DNA of 17,619 nt, taken from assembly GCA_018056145.1 (NCBI GenBank), contig JAGPGE010000026.1:1-17619 (forward strand). The letters run 5' to 3'. The translations under genes were made by a program, and so were the position numbers. The notes beneath the pieces were generated by a model that was not told the origin of the DNA, did no database searches, and saw only the letters and a program-made list of their open reading frames with translations. Source of the stretch: Armatimonadota bacterium (lineage in GTDB: Bacteria; Armatimonadota; Zipacnadia; Zipacnadales; JABUFB01). Position 1 is the stretch's first letter; every line of letters starts with the position of its first letter. This document shows positions 7,013 through 14,410 of the stretch, piece by piece.

Positions 7013-7972
7013 GTGGCAGAGAACTCCAGCGAATTCGAGACCGTGTCCCAGGCCGGCACCGCATCCGCAACGGAATCCGGCATTTACTGCACGCGCTGCG
7101 GCTACCACAACCCGCCTGGTCGTGGCGCCTGCGTCATGTGCCTGAACTTGCTCCTCGACCGGTCCGCCGGAGCAAACTGTCCGGCTTGCGGCGCCAGAAA
7201 CCCCTCGGGTTCCCGCTTCTGCTCCCATTGTGGTTCCCTCATCGATACCACGGCAGTAGCCGTTTTCAGCCGGCCCGATCTCGCCGCCAAGGTCCTCGAT
7301 GCCGTCGGCGATGTGGGTCTCGCGGCAGGTGTCGGTGAAGAGGCCTACGGCGACGAAGACGCTTACGTTGGCGAGGCCGTCGACCACTATGACGAGGAAC
7401 CGGGCGTCTTCGAGGAGCTCGAGGAATACGCCGAGCCGATGGCGGTTGAGGGCGCCAAGCCCGACGCGGTCGAGGTGCCCGACGAGAGCGTTCCCGGGCC
7501 GATCCTCGAGGCTCCAGAACCCGTGGACGAGATCGCGCCGGACGAGGACTTCTTCGCCTCCGCGCCCGCAGTGGTGGATACGAGCGAGGACGATTTCGCT
7601 CCCCCTCCTCCGCCGGGAGTGGTGGAAGCGGAGGAAGACGAGTTCGCCCCGCCGCCTGCTCCCGGTCTGATCGAGGAAGAGGACGAGTTTGCGCCGCCGC
7701 CTCCGCCGGGTGTGGTGGCTGAAGAGGAGGAATTCGCTCCGCCGCCTCCGCCGGGAGTCGTGTTCGAAGAGGACGAATTCGCTCCGCCGCCTCCGCCGCC
7801 TTTTGACGAGATCAGCGACGAGCTTCCTCCACCGCCTCCACCGCCTCCGCCGGGGATGGACGATGAGTTGCCACCCCTTGAGTCACCCGCCGCCGCAGAA
7901 GAGGCCGACTTCGGCGGTTGGGAGCTTGAGAGCGAAGAGGGCGAGGAAGAGGACGACCAGTCGTCTTCATAG
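7013..7972 (+). CDS. Double-zinc-ribbon protein with acidic, polyproline-repeat tail
   Basis: 319 residues from GTG 7013. GGAGG at 6998-7002 lies 10 nt upstream. A TTG at 7007 is the alternative, but its spacing would be only 4 nt. Two identically spaced CX2C-X10-CX2C modules (Cys26, 29, 40, 43 and Cys56, 59, 70, 73) form a double zinc ribbon, as in many regulatory or scaffold proteins. The remaining 240 residues have no hydrophobic segment. They are strongly acidic and disordered-looking, with five tandem units of the type EDEFAPPPPPGVV (about residues 192-266), then runs of Pro and a Glu/Asp-rich end (ESEEGEEEDDQSSS). The gene precedes yggS by 39 nt and heads the yggS-sepF-proC group, which hints at a cytoplasmic scaffold or adaptor role. 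No specific family beyond the zinc ribbons is recognised. DNA binding is less likely given the acidic tail. Confidence 0.82.
   Translation: MAENSSEFETVSQAGTASATESGIYCTRCGYHNPPGRGACVMCLNLLLDRSAGANCPACGARNPSGSRFCSHCGSLIDTTAVAVFSRPDLAAKVLDAVGDVGLAAGVGEEAYGDEDAYVGEAVDHYDEEPGVFEELEEYAEPMAVEGAKPDAVEVPDESVPGPILEAPEPVDEIAPDEDFFASAPAVVDTSEDDFAPPPPPGVVEAEEDEFAPPPAPGLIEEEDEFAPPPPPGVVAEEEEFAPPPPPGVVFEEDEFAPPPPPPFDEISDELPPPPPPPPPGMDDELPPLESPAAAEEADFGGWELESEEGEEEDDQSSS
7586..7810 (+). repeat. In-frame tandem repeats coding acidic/polyproline units
   Basis: Five consecutive units start at 7586, 7631, 7679, 7724 and 7769 (45, 48, 45, 45 and 42 nt). Each encodes Glu/Asp-rich residues, then Phe-Ala, then five prolines (one unit has PPPAP) and, in the first four, a Gly plus hydrophobic pair. 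The core TTCGCTCCGCCGCCTCCGCC is nearly identical in units 4 and 5, while earlier units differ mainly at third codon positions. This indicates duplication followed by drift under protein-level constraint. Confidence 0.85.
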
Positions 7973-8011
7973 ACTCCGCGGTTCGTGGACGAATCGCGCG
8001 CGGGCATTGCG

Positions 8012-8710
8012 ATGAACCAGATTGAGACGGCCTTTCGCCAGGTGAGAGAGCAGATCGACGAAGCAGCCCGGCGCGCGGGTCGTCTGCCAGAACAGGTGAC
8101 GCTGGTAGCGGTCACCAAGACCCGGTCGGTTGATGAGATCCGCGAAGTCGTTGCAGCGGGTGCAACCGACCTCGGCGAGAACTACGTGCAGGAGATGGTC
8201 GCCAAGCACGAGGCTCTCGCGGACCTGCCCGGTCTCAGGTGGCATGCGATCGGCCATCTTCAGCGCAACAAGATACGACAGATCGCTGGCTTCTGCAGCC
8301 TGATCCATTCGGTGGACAGTACGCGGCTGGCCGATGAGATCCAGGCCAGGGCGGAGGGGGCCGGACGCAGACAGCCGGTCCTGCTCGAAGTGAACATCGC
8401 GGGTGAAGACACCAAGTTCGGCCTCGCGCCCGGAGACGTGGAAGCCGTGGCGCAGCACGTCACTTCGCTCAATCATCTCGACCTGCGCGGCCTCATGGGC
8501 ATGACGCCGTACGCAGCAGATCCGGAGGAATCTAGGCGGCACTTCCAGGCCCTGCGGGAGCTGTCTGAGAAGCTGGCGGCGAACCTGCCGCCCGGCAGCA
8601 TGACGGAACTCTCCATGGGCATGACGCAGGACTTCCAGATCGCCGTGGAACAGGGTGCTACCCTCGTTCGAGTGGGGACGGCGATCTTCGGCAAGCGCCG
8701 GGAAGCCTGA
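8012..8710 (+). CDS. yggS: YggS/PLPBP family pyridoxal-phosphate homeostasis protein
   Basis: 232 residues from ATG 8012. The frame is open from a GTG at 7985, but the ATG start MNQIETAFRQVREQIDEAAR aligns from residue 1 with E. coli YggS and places the PLP lysine in VAVTKT at position 36, as in E. coli. Neither start has a clear ribosome-binding site, so coupling to the upstream gene is possible. Further family marks are DLGENYVQEM, WHAIGHLQRNK, HSVDS, LLEVNIAGEDTKFGL, LRGLMGMTPYA, LSMGMTQDF and VRVGTAIFGKR. The protein is a single-domain TIM barrel that binds PLP without known catalysis and keeps vitamin B6 and amino-acid pools balanced in the cytoplasm. Its place before sepF is the classic ylmE-ylmF (sepF) order. 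Confidence 0.95.
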   Translation: MNQIETAFRQVREQIDEAARRAGRLPEQVTLVAVTKTRSVDEIREVVAAGATDLGENYVQEMVAKHEALADLPGLRWHAIGHLQRNKIRQIAGFCSLIHSVDSTRLADEIQARAEGAGRRQPVLLEVNIAGEDTKFGLAPGDVEAVAQHVTSLNHLDLRGLMGMTPYAADPEESRRHFQALRELSEKLAANLPPGSMTELSMGMTQDFQIAVEQGATLVRVGTAIFGKRREA

Positions 8711-8849
8711 CAGGCTGACTGGCCTCATAACCGGGGCACTCTTGGTCGCACGCAACTCATCACAGCATGCCGGCTTCGACCGGCGCACGAAGCAATCATC
8801 ACGTACTATTTCGCTGCAGCACTCTGGTTTCGCCAGGAGGGAGCCCACT

Positions 8850-9317
8850 GTGAGTCAGACCGTCTGGGAGCGCGCGCTCGATTTCTTCGGCCTGGGTCTT
8901 GATGATGGCTACCACCGTCACACCGCGATGCGGTCGGAGACGGTGCACGAAGAGGATCACGACGAAGGAGTCTACCACCTCAACCCGCCGCGTCAGTCAA
9001 CGGTCGCGGCCACCGTGCCCCTGGTTCGGGCCGAACCCCACAATATGGATGAGGCCACCATCGTCGCCGACGAAATCAAGCGGCAGATCCCCGTCATCTT
9101 GAACCTCGAGGGCACCAATCCTGACGAAGCACGGCGGATCCGGGACTTCCTCGCAGGCGTCACCTACGGCCTCAACGGTTTCATGAAGAAGCTCGGGAAC
9201 TGGGTCTATGCCTGCTCTCCTTTCGATATGCCCATTGAGCGCTTGATCCTGGACGGCTCACGCATCGGCGAGTCCAGGTACGAAGACGACGAGTACGAGG
9301 ACGAGGACACGTACTGA
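8850..9317 (+). CDS. sepF: Cell division protein SepF (FtsZ membrane anchor)
   Basis: 155 residues from GTG 8850, with AGGAGGGAG at 8835-8843. The frame is open back to 8655, but that would run into yggS and has no family similarity. The N-terminus MSQTVWERALDFFGLGLDDG fits the amphipathic membrane-targeting helix. A His/Glu/Asp-rich linker (20-50) follows. The SepF core (about 57-133) shows VPLVRAEPHNMDEATIVADE, KRQIPVILNLEG, NPDEARRIRDFLAGVTYGL and YACSPFDMPI. SepF polymerises and tethers FtsZ filaments to the membrane at the division site. The C-terminus, ESRYEDDEYEDEDTY, is an unusual acidic tail with three tyrosines. A 139-bp gap separates it from yggS, so it may have its own promoter, although no clear one was seen. 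Confidence 0.93.
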   Translation: MSQTVWERALDFFGLGLDDGYHRHTAMRSETVHEEDHDEGVYHLNPPRQSTVAATVPLVRAEPHNMDEATIVADEIKRQIPVILNLEGTNPDEARRIRDFLAGVTYGLNGFMKKLGNWVYACSPFDMPIERLILDGSRIGESRYEDDEYEDEDTY

Positions 9318-9358
9318 GCGCCCCGGACTGCTTCCGCGGGCTTGCGTGAGGTGTGACT

Positions 9359-10174
9359 GTGGCTGATTTCGCTTTCCAGCTCGGCGTTGTGGGTGCGGGG
9401 AAGATGGGGGGCGCGCTCATCCGGGCCCTGGTGGCGCGCGAACAGATCGACCCGGCGCGGATCATCGCGGTGGACACTGCTTTGGGCGCTCTCGAGCAAC
9501 TGGCGGCTGACTGCCCGGACATAGTCACCACTTCCGACCTCGCGCGCGTCGCCGCGGATAGCGAAGTTCTCCTGATCGCCCTCAAGCCCCAGGTGTTCGC
9601 GGATGCCCTGCAGCCGGCAAAATCCGCCCGGCCAGCGGGGCAGACCGTGCTGTCCATCATGGCCGGCGTCGCGATCAGCCGCATCGTGGAGTATTTCGGG
9701 CCGGGGACTCCGGTCATCCGTTCCATGCCCAATGTCTGCTGCGAAGTGGCCCAGGGCGCTTTCGGCTACTCGGCCAACGAGCACGTGCCCGCTGAGCATC
9801 GGGCCCTGGTCGGGCGCTGGTTCAACGCCATTGGCGCCGCGGAAGAGCTTCCCGAGAGCCTGCTGGATGCCGTGACCGGGCTATCCGGGAGCGGCCCGGC
9901 ATTCGTCGCCACTTTCATCGAGGCTCTGGCGGACGGGGGCGTCGCCGCTGGTCTCCCCCGGGCCGTTGCCCAGAGACTCGCGGCACAGACGGTGTTGGGC
10001 GCGGCCACCTGGGTCATGGAAAAGGGCGGCCCCGCACAGCTCAAGGACATGGTCTGCTCACCCGCAGGGACAACCATCACCGGAATGCGCGCGCTGGAGG
10101 CCCGGGGACTGCGCTCAGCAACCATCGAGGCCGTCGTCGCCGCGGCCGAGCGCTCGCGCCAGCTTGGAGGATGA
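9359..10174 (+). CDS. proC: Pyrroline-5-carboxylate reductase
   Basis: 271 residues from GTG 9359; TGAGG at 9347-9351 lies 7 nt upstream. A GTG at 9353 would be only 1 nt from that site. The enzyme reduces 1-pyrroline-5-carboxylate to L-proline with NAD(P)H, the last step of proline synthesis. The Rossmann glycine motif is GVVGAGKMGG (Gly12, Gly14, Gly17). LLIALKPQ and the segment TPVIRSMPNVCCEVAQGAFG are typical, although the family usually has a PNTPA-like sequence here. The C-terminal dimerisation domain carries VTGLSGSGPAFVATFIEALA and the signature AQLKDMVCSPAGTTITGMRA. Length is normal. It follows sepF by 41 nt, an order also seen in Cyanobacteria. Confidence 0.95.
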   Translation: MADFAFQLGVVGAGKMGGALIRALVAREQIDPARIIAVDTALGALEQLAADCPDIVTTSDLARVAADSEVLLIALKPQVFADALQPAKSARPAGQTVLSIMAGVAISRIVEYFGPGTPVIRSMPNVCCEVAQGAFGYSANEHVPAEHRALVGRWFNAIGAAEELPESLLDAVTGLSGSGPAFVATFIEALADGGVAAGLPRAVAQRLAAQTVLGAATWVMEKGGPAQLKDMVCSPAGTTITGMRALEARGLRSATIEAVVAAAERSRQLGG

Positions 10175-10246
10175 GCCGCCGGCCGGTGCGGCGTCGCGGC
10201 CCCTGGACTTCTCGCTCCACGCCTGCCTGTGCGTCCGGCGCACTCC

Positions 10247-11695
10247 ATGCTCCCCAGCACCCCCCTGCATAATCGCCGCCCCCGTGCATTTTCGCGGTCG
10301 GACCTGCTGCGTCTGGCGCTGGTCGTGGGCGCTGTCGCCGCCATTCTCGGCGTTATCCACGGCCTGTCCGGCGAGCGTGGCTGGTACGTCCCCGCCGATA
10401 CCGTTCCCCTCGAAGGCGATGTGCTTTACCGCGCCGGGATGCTCCTCAAGTCCGTGCCGCCCCATGTCACTCGCAGGCTGGCCCTGGACCCGGAAGATAT
10501 CCTTCATTCCGGCATCGGCGCGTATGAGCGCCTTGCCCTGCGGAAGGAATCCCCGAGCGCCTCGGCGATGTACCGGCTTGCGATCATCTACTCAAAACGC
10601 GGGTTCCCTGAGCAGGGCGGCCCATTGTTCGACCGCCTCGTGACCCTGGACGGGCACAACGCGGACCTGTACTTCGCAGTCTCCAGAGTCTATGACACGG
10701 GCGCGGTCGCGCGGGATGAGCTGCTGAAGGCTCGCGACATTATCGCTCCGCGGCGCGACTGGATCACACGCCTGGCCCTGGTCGACTGCCTGCGGCGCGC
10801 GGGGGATGACAGGGCGGCGGAGGAAGTCATTCGGGAGATCGACCGGCGCACCCGCGATTTCGCCTGGCTCTTGGGCGCCGTGGCCCTGATCTACCTCGTT
10901 GTGCTGCTGGCGGGCACTGGCTGTCTTGCCGCGGTGGCATACCGGAAGCTCTTCACAATCCAACCCAGTCCTGAGTTGCCCACGCCCCAGGTCTGCTGGA
11001 CGGTCCTTGAGGCCATCGAAGCCACCGCGGTGCTCATCGTGGGCATGCTTCTGGCCGGGCTGCTCTCCGACATAATCCCGCAGAAACTCGATCTGGACGG
11101 CCGTGCGCCCTGGGCAATGCCCATCGCGGCCATCCTGACCTACCTGCTCTTCGCTGCACCCGCGCTGATCCTGATATTCCGCCGGACCGCCCGGTACACC
11201 ATCCGTCCTCTGGATGCGCTGGGGTTCAGCAGCAGGCTCCGGCTGACGCTGGCGACCACGGGTCTGCGCGCTTACTGTATGCTCGTGGCCGGTGCGGCGC
11301 TGGCCGCACTTGCCGCCCGGTGGCTGGGTGTAAGCCCCCTAGCAGCGATGTCGCCCATCGAACTACTCCAGTACTCCCGCGGCCTGCCGGACATCATCAC
11401 CTACTTCATCCTGATCTGCGTGTTGGCGCCGTTGGTGGAGGAGACCATCTTTCGCGGATACGTGTACGCCGGGCTGCGCACGCGTCTTGCCACGCCGGCG
11501 GCAGCCGTCCTAAGCGCGGGCATGTTCGCTTTCGCGCACCTGAACATGGCCCCTTCCGGATTGGCCGCGGTGGCTCTCGTCGGCGTACTCCTGGCGTATC
11601 TCTACGAGAACACCCGGTCCCTGTGGCCCAGTGTGGTTGTCCACGCATTCCATAACACCCTGGCATTCCTGGTGATTCTGGGCGCGGGCATCTGA
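10247..11695 (+). CDS. CPBP-family (CAAX/Abi-type) intramembrane metalloprotease with long N-terminal domain
   Basis: 482 residues from ATG 10247. A GTG at 10229 would add six residues. Neither has a ribosome-binding site, so the start is uncertain. TM1 is about 20-38. Residues about 45-190 are soluble and helical and look like repeat (TPR-like) pairs (SASAMYRLAIIYSKRGFPEQ, NADLYFAVSRVYDTG, RLALVDCLRRAGDDRAAEEV). A bundle of transmembrane segments then begins near 195. Within it are the glutamate motif VEETIFRGYVYAG (Glu398, Glu399, Arg403), FAFAHLN (His431) and VVHAFHNT (His466, His469), the metal-binding and catalytic set of CPBP (Rce1-like) proteases. The substrate is unknown: members process prenylated proteins, peptides or regulatory proteins. 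It lies between proC and yggU in the same direction. Confidence 0.87.
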   Translation: MLPSTPLHNRRPRAFSRSDLLRLALVVGAVAAILGVIHGLSGERGWYVPADTVPLEGDVLYRAGMLLKSVPPHVTRRLALDPEDILHSGIGAYERLALRKESPSASAMYRLAIIYSKRGFPEQGGPLFDRLVTLDGHNADLYFAVSRVYDTGAVARDELLKARDIIAPRRDWITRLALVDCLRRAGDDRAAEEVIREIDRRTRDFAWLLGAVALIYLVVLLAGTGCLAAVAYRKLFTIQPSPELPTPQVCWTVLEAIEATAVLIVGMLLAGLLSDIIPQKLDLDGRAPWAMPIAAILTYLLFAAPALILIFRRTARYTIRPLDALGFSSRLRLTLATTGLRAYCMLVAGAALAALAARWLGVSPLAAMSPIELLQYSRGLPDIITYFILICVLAPLVEETIFRGYVYAGLRTRLATPAAAVLSAGMFAFAHLNMAPSGLAAVALVGVLLAYLYENTRSLWPSVVVHAFHNTLAFLVILGAGI

Positions 11696-11728
11696 CGCCT
11701 GTCCAGGAGCCGGCCTGCGAACGGAACA

Positions 11729-11992
11729 ATGCCCTCCGCGACCCTGAGACTGCGCGTGATCCCCCGGGCTCGCAAGGATGAGATCGCCGGCGAGCGAGAT
11801 GGCGCCGTGGTGGTCCGCCTGCAGGCGCCGCCTGTGGAGGGTGCGGCGAACAAGGCGCTGCTGAAGTTCCTCGCGAAGCAACTCGGGGTCCGTCCGGGCG
11901 ACCTGACCATCGCCAGCGGCGCGCAGTCTCGCGACAAGATCGTCCGCGTGGAAGGTCTCACTCAGGACCAGGCCGACGCTGCCATGCGCTGA
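11729..11992 (+). CDS. yggU: YggU/DUF167 family protein
   Basis: 87 residues from ATG 11729, with only a weak GGAA upstream. The pattern LRLRVIPRARKDEIAGERDG then VVVRLQAPPVEGAANKALLK, GVRPGDLTIASGAQSRDKIV is the complete DUF167 domain (PF02594), small and single-domain as usual. Its biochemical function is not established. In E. coli yggU belongs to the yggS-yggT-yggU group, so its presence 33 nt after the protease gene extends the ygg/sepF neighbourhood here; yggT is not seen. It converges with the GHL10 gene across 35 bp, with no recognisable terminator between them. Confidence 0.92.
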   Translation: MPSATLRLRVIPRARKDEIAGERDGAVVVRLQAPPVEGAANKALLKFLAKQLGVRPGDLTIASGAQSRDKIVRVEGLTQDQADAAMR

Positions 11993-12027
11993 GCATCTCT
12001 CGCGCCGTGAATCCAGTCGCCGCACGC

Positions 12028-13623
12028 CTACTTGTACTTCAGGTGGATCTCCAGCTTCTCAAGCGCGATCTCCTGCGCGCAGTAGGGAATGCGGCTCGCG
12101 ATGCGCACTTCGGCCCGGTTTCGGCTCAGGTTGCATGCCCCCGGCGGAACCCGGAAATCCACTCGCAGCAGCTTCTGTGCCGGGTTAACCGGGTAGCGCC
12201 CGGTTCCGCCCGAAGCAGGCTGGGGAGCGGGGGAGAAGATCTGCGGGTCCTTCCAGTTGTGGTCCACCGCCGCCGTCTCCAGTTCCACCCCGTTGAGCTT
12301 CGCGCCGAACTGGTCGCCCTCGCGCGCGCCGAAGATCACCGCGCGCAAGATCAACGCTTCGACCGTGTCCGCGAGGTCACGCACGGGGTCGCAGATGTGC
12401 AGGTCCAAAAGCGTCGCGGCCCCGTCATTCCGCAGGAGCAAAGGCAGGGGCGAGCACGCATTGTGGTTGAAGTACCCCTCCGCCCAGGGGTACCCGCCGC
12501 GTCGCTCCACCGCGAACACCTTGTCCTTGCCCGCGAGGGTACGCGGGCTGCCGACCTCGAGATACGCCTGCCCCTGGGCGTGGTGTTCGCCCTCATTGAA
12601 CTCCCCGCGCATCCAGCGATTGACGATGTACTCCTGGCACATCTCCGGCGACGCATTGGCCCAGTTGAAAGTGGCCACAGAGTGGGCGCCACGGGCCCAC
12701 CAGTTTCCGAAGACGCCGCGCAGGAACTCGATGCTCTGGAACCGGTAGCCGTCGGTGGCGTGGTGGTCGTCGAAACACGGCTGGAGCTTCACATTGCAGC
12801 CCGCCATGGCCCGTGAGAAGCCCTCGATGTCCACGTCCATCGACCGCGAACCTAGGGTGAGAATGTCCACCAGGCCCTGCCGCGCCCAGGTCTCGACGTC
12901 AAAGCCGTCCGCGCGGCAGCCTTCCAGTGTCTCCGGGATGCGTGCGGCCAGCAGGTACGGCCGGCCCCGCTGGTGCGCGGTATCCTGCAGCATCTGGCGC
13001 ACCATGCGCACGAACTCAGTCACTTCGCCGCGCAGCTCCCACTGTCGTCCCGGCGGCAGACAGGGGACATGCCGCGCGAAATCGAGCTGGAAGCCGTCGA
13101 GGTCGTACTTGCCCGCGAGCTCACGCAGGATCGACAACTGGTACTCGCGCAGCTCGGGGCACGCGTAGTTCCAAAGGCCCTGCCACCACCAGGTCTTGAT
13201 GACCCAGTCGGGGTGCTCCCGCTTCACCGGGTTCATGTCGTCCATCATCAGGCGCATGCCGGGCTCGAGTTCCTCGGTGGGCGCGAGATCGACCTCACTC
13301 ACCCGGTGGTTCCAGAAGGCCTCCAGACCGCGAGAGTGGGTGGCCCTCAATAGCTCGGCGACCCAGTCGATGCCTTGTTCGGACCAGAGCCTGATCCCGG
13401 GGTGCTCCAGCCGCGGGAGCACCTCGCTGGGGTACATCGCCCAGCTTCCGGCGCCGATGTCCCAGCAGACCGTGTCCACCTGGGAACCGGGCTGGTCGAA
13501 GTAGGCGAAGCGGAACTCCAGCCACTCGTCGAAGGGGGCGCCCAGTTGTCCGTGGGCGTCGTACTGGACGAAGATCCGGCGCCGGCGATTGACGGCATCT
13601 GCATGAGCGCCCGACAGGTTCAT
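12028..13623 (-). CDS. GHL10-type (family 10 glycosidase-like) protein
   Basis: 531 residues from ATG 13623, with GGGGAG 9 nt upstream. No signal peptide is seen (MNLSGAHADAVNRRRRIFVQ), so it is probably cytoplasmic. Residues about 15-350 read as a TIM barrel: VDTVCWDIGAGSW, GIDWVAELLRATHSRGLEAF, HPDWVIKTWWWQGLWNYACP, then ELREYQLSILRELAGKYDLD leading to GFQLDFARHVPCLPPG. This layout (PELREY...YDxDGxxxD, Asp177 and Asp181) is the pattern of the GHL10/DUF187 glycosidase-like families. Residues about 380-531 form a beta-rich domain that may bind sugar. Activity and substrate are not known. It is the last gene of the minus-strand group, separated from the AlkD-like gene by 97 bp that hold three inverted-repeat boxes, which suggests separate, carbohydrate-linked control. 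Confidence 0.75.
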   Translation of the reverse strand: MNLSGAHADAVNRRRRIFVQYDAHGQLGAPFDEWLEFRFAYFDQPGSQVDTVCWDIGAGSWAMYPSEVLPRLEHPGIRLWSEQGIDWVAELLRATHSRGLEAFWNHRVSEVDLAPTEELEPGMRLMMDDMNPVKREHPDWVIKTWWWQGLWNYACPELREYQLSILRELAGKYDLDGFQLDFARHVPCLPPGRQWELRGEVTEFVRMVRQMLQDTAHQRGRPYLLAARIPETLEGCRADGFDVETWARQGLVDILTLGSRSMDVDIEGFSRAMAGCNVKLQPCFDDHHATDGYRFQSIEFLRGVFGNWWARGAHSVATFNWANASPEMCQEYIVNRWMRGEFNEGEHHAQGQAYLEVGSPRTLAGKDKVFAVERRGGYPWAEGYFNHNACSPLPLLLRNDGAATLLDLHICDPVRDLADTVEALILRAVIFGAREGDQFGAKLNGVELETAAVDHNWKDPQIFSPAPQPASGGTGRYPVNPAQKLLRVDFRVPPGACNLSRNRAEVRIASRIPYCAQEIALEKLEIHLKYK

Positions 13624-13650
13624 GAGTGCTGGCTCCCCGATGTGGGTGAC

Positions 13651-13708
13651 GGTGTAAAATCAACCACTCAATGGTGGGTTTTGCACCACTGCGTGGTGAA
13701 TTTGCACC
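13651..13708 (-). promoter_or_regulatory. Three phased inverted-repeat boxes, candidate operator
   Basis: On the minus strand, three similar boxes lie in a row: GGTGCAAATTCACC (13708-13695), GGTGCAAAACCCACC (13687-13673) and GGTTGATTTTACACC (13665-13651). Their starts are 21 and 22 nt apart, two turns of the helix. Each is itself an imperfect inverted repeat with GGTG/GGT and CACC/ACC ends. They lie 28-85 nt upstream of the GHL10 start codon, in the 97-bp gap after the AlkD-like gene. The arrangement fits cooperative binding by a dimeric regulator. CACCAC-TGC-GTGGTG (13684-13698) also forms a short hairpin. Confidence 0.5.
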
Positions 13709-13720
13709 GATCGGATCAGG

Positions 13721-14410
13721 CTACAGCCCCAGCCGGCGGCGGACTGCGTCCGATTCAAGCTCGCGAATGGCGTCCCGTGCAATCCAGCGGGCACTCCGGG
13801 TCCCCTGCTCCAGGATGCGCCGGGCACACCCCAGCGCCGCCGCGTTGAGCGCCGCATTGCGCTTGCCCGTGTTGCGCAGGGCCCAGTTGACTGCCTTCCA
13901 GACGAAGTTCCGCTCATCCCAAGCCTCGCGTTCCATAAGTTCGAGCCAGGCGATGAACATCTCATCCCCGGCCGCCTTGTCATGCACGGTCAGTCCCGCG
14001 ATGAGCGCGAACGCGGAACGCTTCACGAACTCTTCGGGCCTGTCCGACCACTCCACCACTTTGCCGTAAGCATGCGGGGTGCGGTCGAACAGGTTGCCGC
14101 AGCACTGGTCGCAGATGTCCCACGAGTCGAAGTCTTCCGCCCAGCGATCCATCTGCGCGGGCGTTACCTGCGCGGGGTCATCCACCATCGAAGCCATCAT
14201 CCGCGCCTCGTGGATCTTCGTGTCCCACAGGGCCAGCGCCAACTCGTGGTCGTTGCGGTATGCCCGAGCGATCTTGCGCTGGGTGGGCACCTTCACGCCC
14301 AGCGCCCGGTCAGTCTTGATGCCGAACCGCGCCATGCCCTCCAGGTCTTTCGGGTTCGCATTGGCCCGCAGTTCGCCGAGGGCCGCTTCGAGTCGTTCCG
14401 CACAGGTCAT
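13721..14410 (-). CDS. AlkD-like DNA alkylation repair protein (HEAT-like repeat DNA glycosylase)
   Basis: 229 residues from ATG 14410, with GGAGG about 9 nt upstream inside the preceding gene. The ATG overlaps that gene's TGA (ATGA at 14410-14407), so translation is coupled. The all-helical sequence fits PF08713: EGMARFGIKTDRALGVKVPT, RKIARAY, LALALWDTKIHEARMMASMV, then DFDSWDICDQCCGNLF. Trp97 and Asp101 keep the 4-residue spacing of the catalytic Trp109/Asp113 of Bacillus cereus AlkD. Later come KRSAFALIAGL and FVWKAVNWALRNTGKRN. The family excises N3- and N7-alkylpurines without base flipping. It is an odd operon partner for a secreted oxidoreductase and a glycosidase-like protein. Family confidence is high; actual glycosylase activity is inferred. 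Confidence 0.88.
   Translation of the reverse strand: MTCAERLEAALGELRANANPKDLEGMARFGIKTDRALGVKVPTQRKIARAYRNDHELALALWDTKIHEARMMASMVDDPAQVTPAQMDRWAEDFDSWDICDQCCGNLFDRTPHAYGKVVEWSDRPEEFVKRSAFALIAGLTVHDKAAGDEMFIAWLELMEREAWDERNFVWKAVNWALRNTGKRNAALNAAALGCARRILEQGTRSARWIARDAIRELESDAVRRRLGL

Noticed and set aside
7387..8118. 243-residue minus-strand frame rich in Ser and Gly
   Set aside because: It mirrors the Glu/Pro repeat codons of the zinc-ribbon gene, so its low complexity is an antisense artefact.
8772..8786. Short GCCGG/CCGGC hairpin between yggS and sepF
   Set aside because: Only about 5 bp, without a T-run, and expected by chance in GC-rich DNA; not called as a terminator.
7967..8848. 293-residue minus-strand frame
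   Set aside because: Antisense to yggS, which is unmistakable on the plus strand.
12007..12816. 269-residue plus-strand frame after yggU
   Set aside because: Antisense to the GHL10-type gene; no recognisable domain and no ribosome-binding site.
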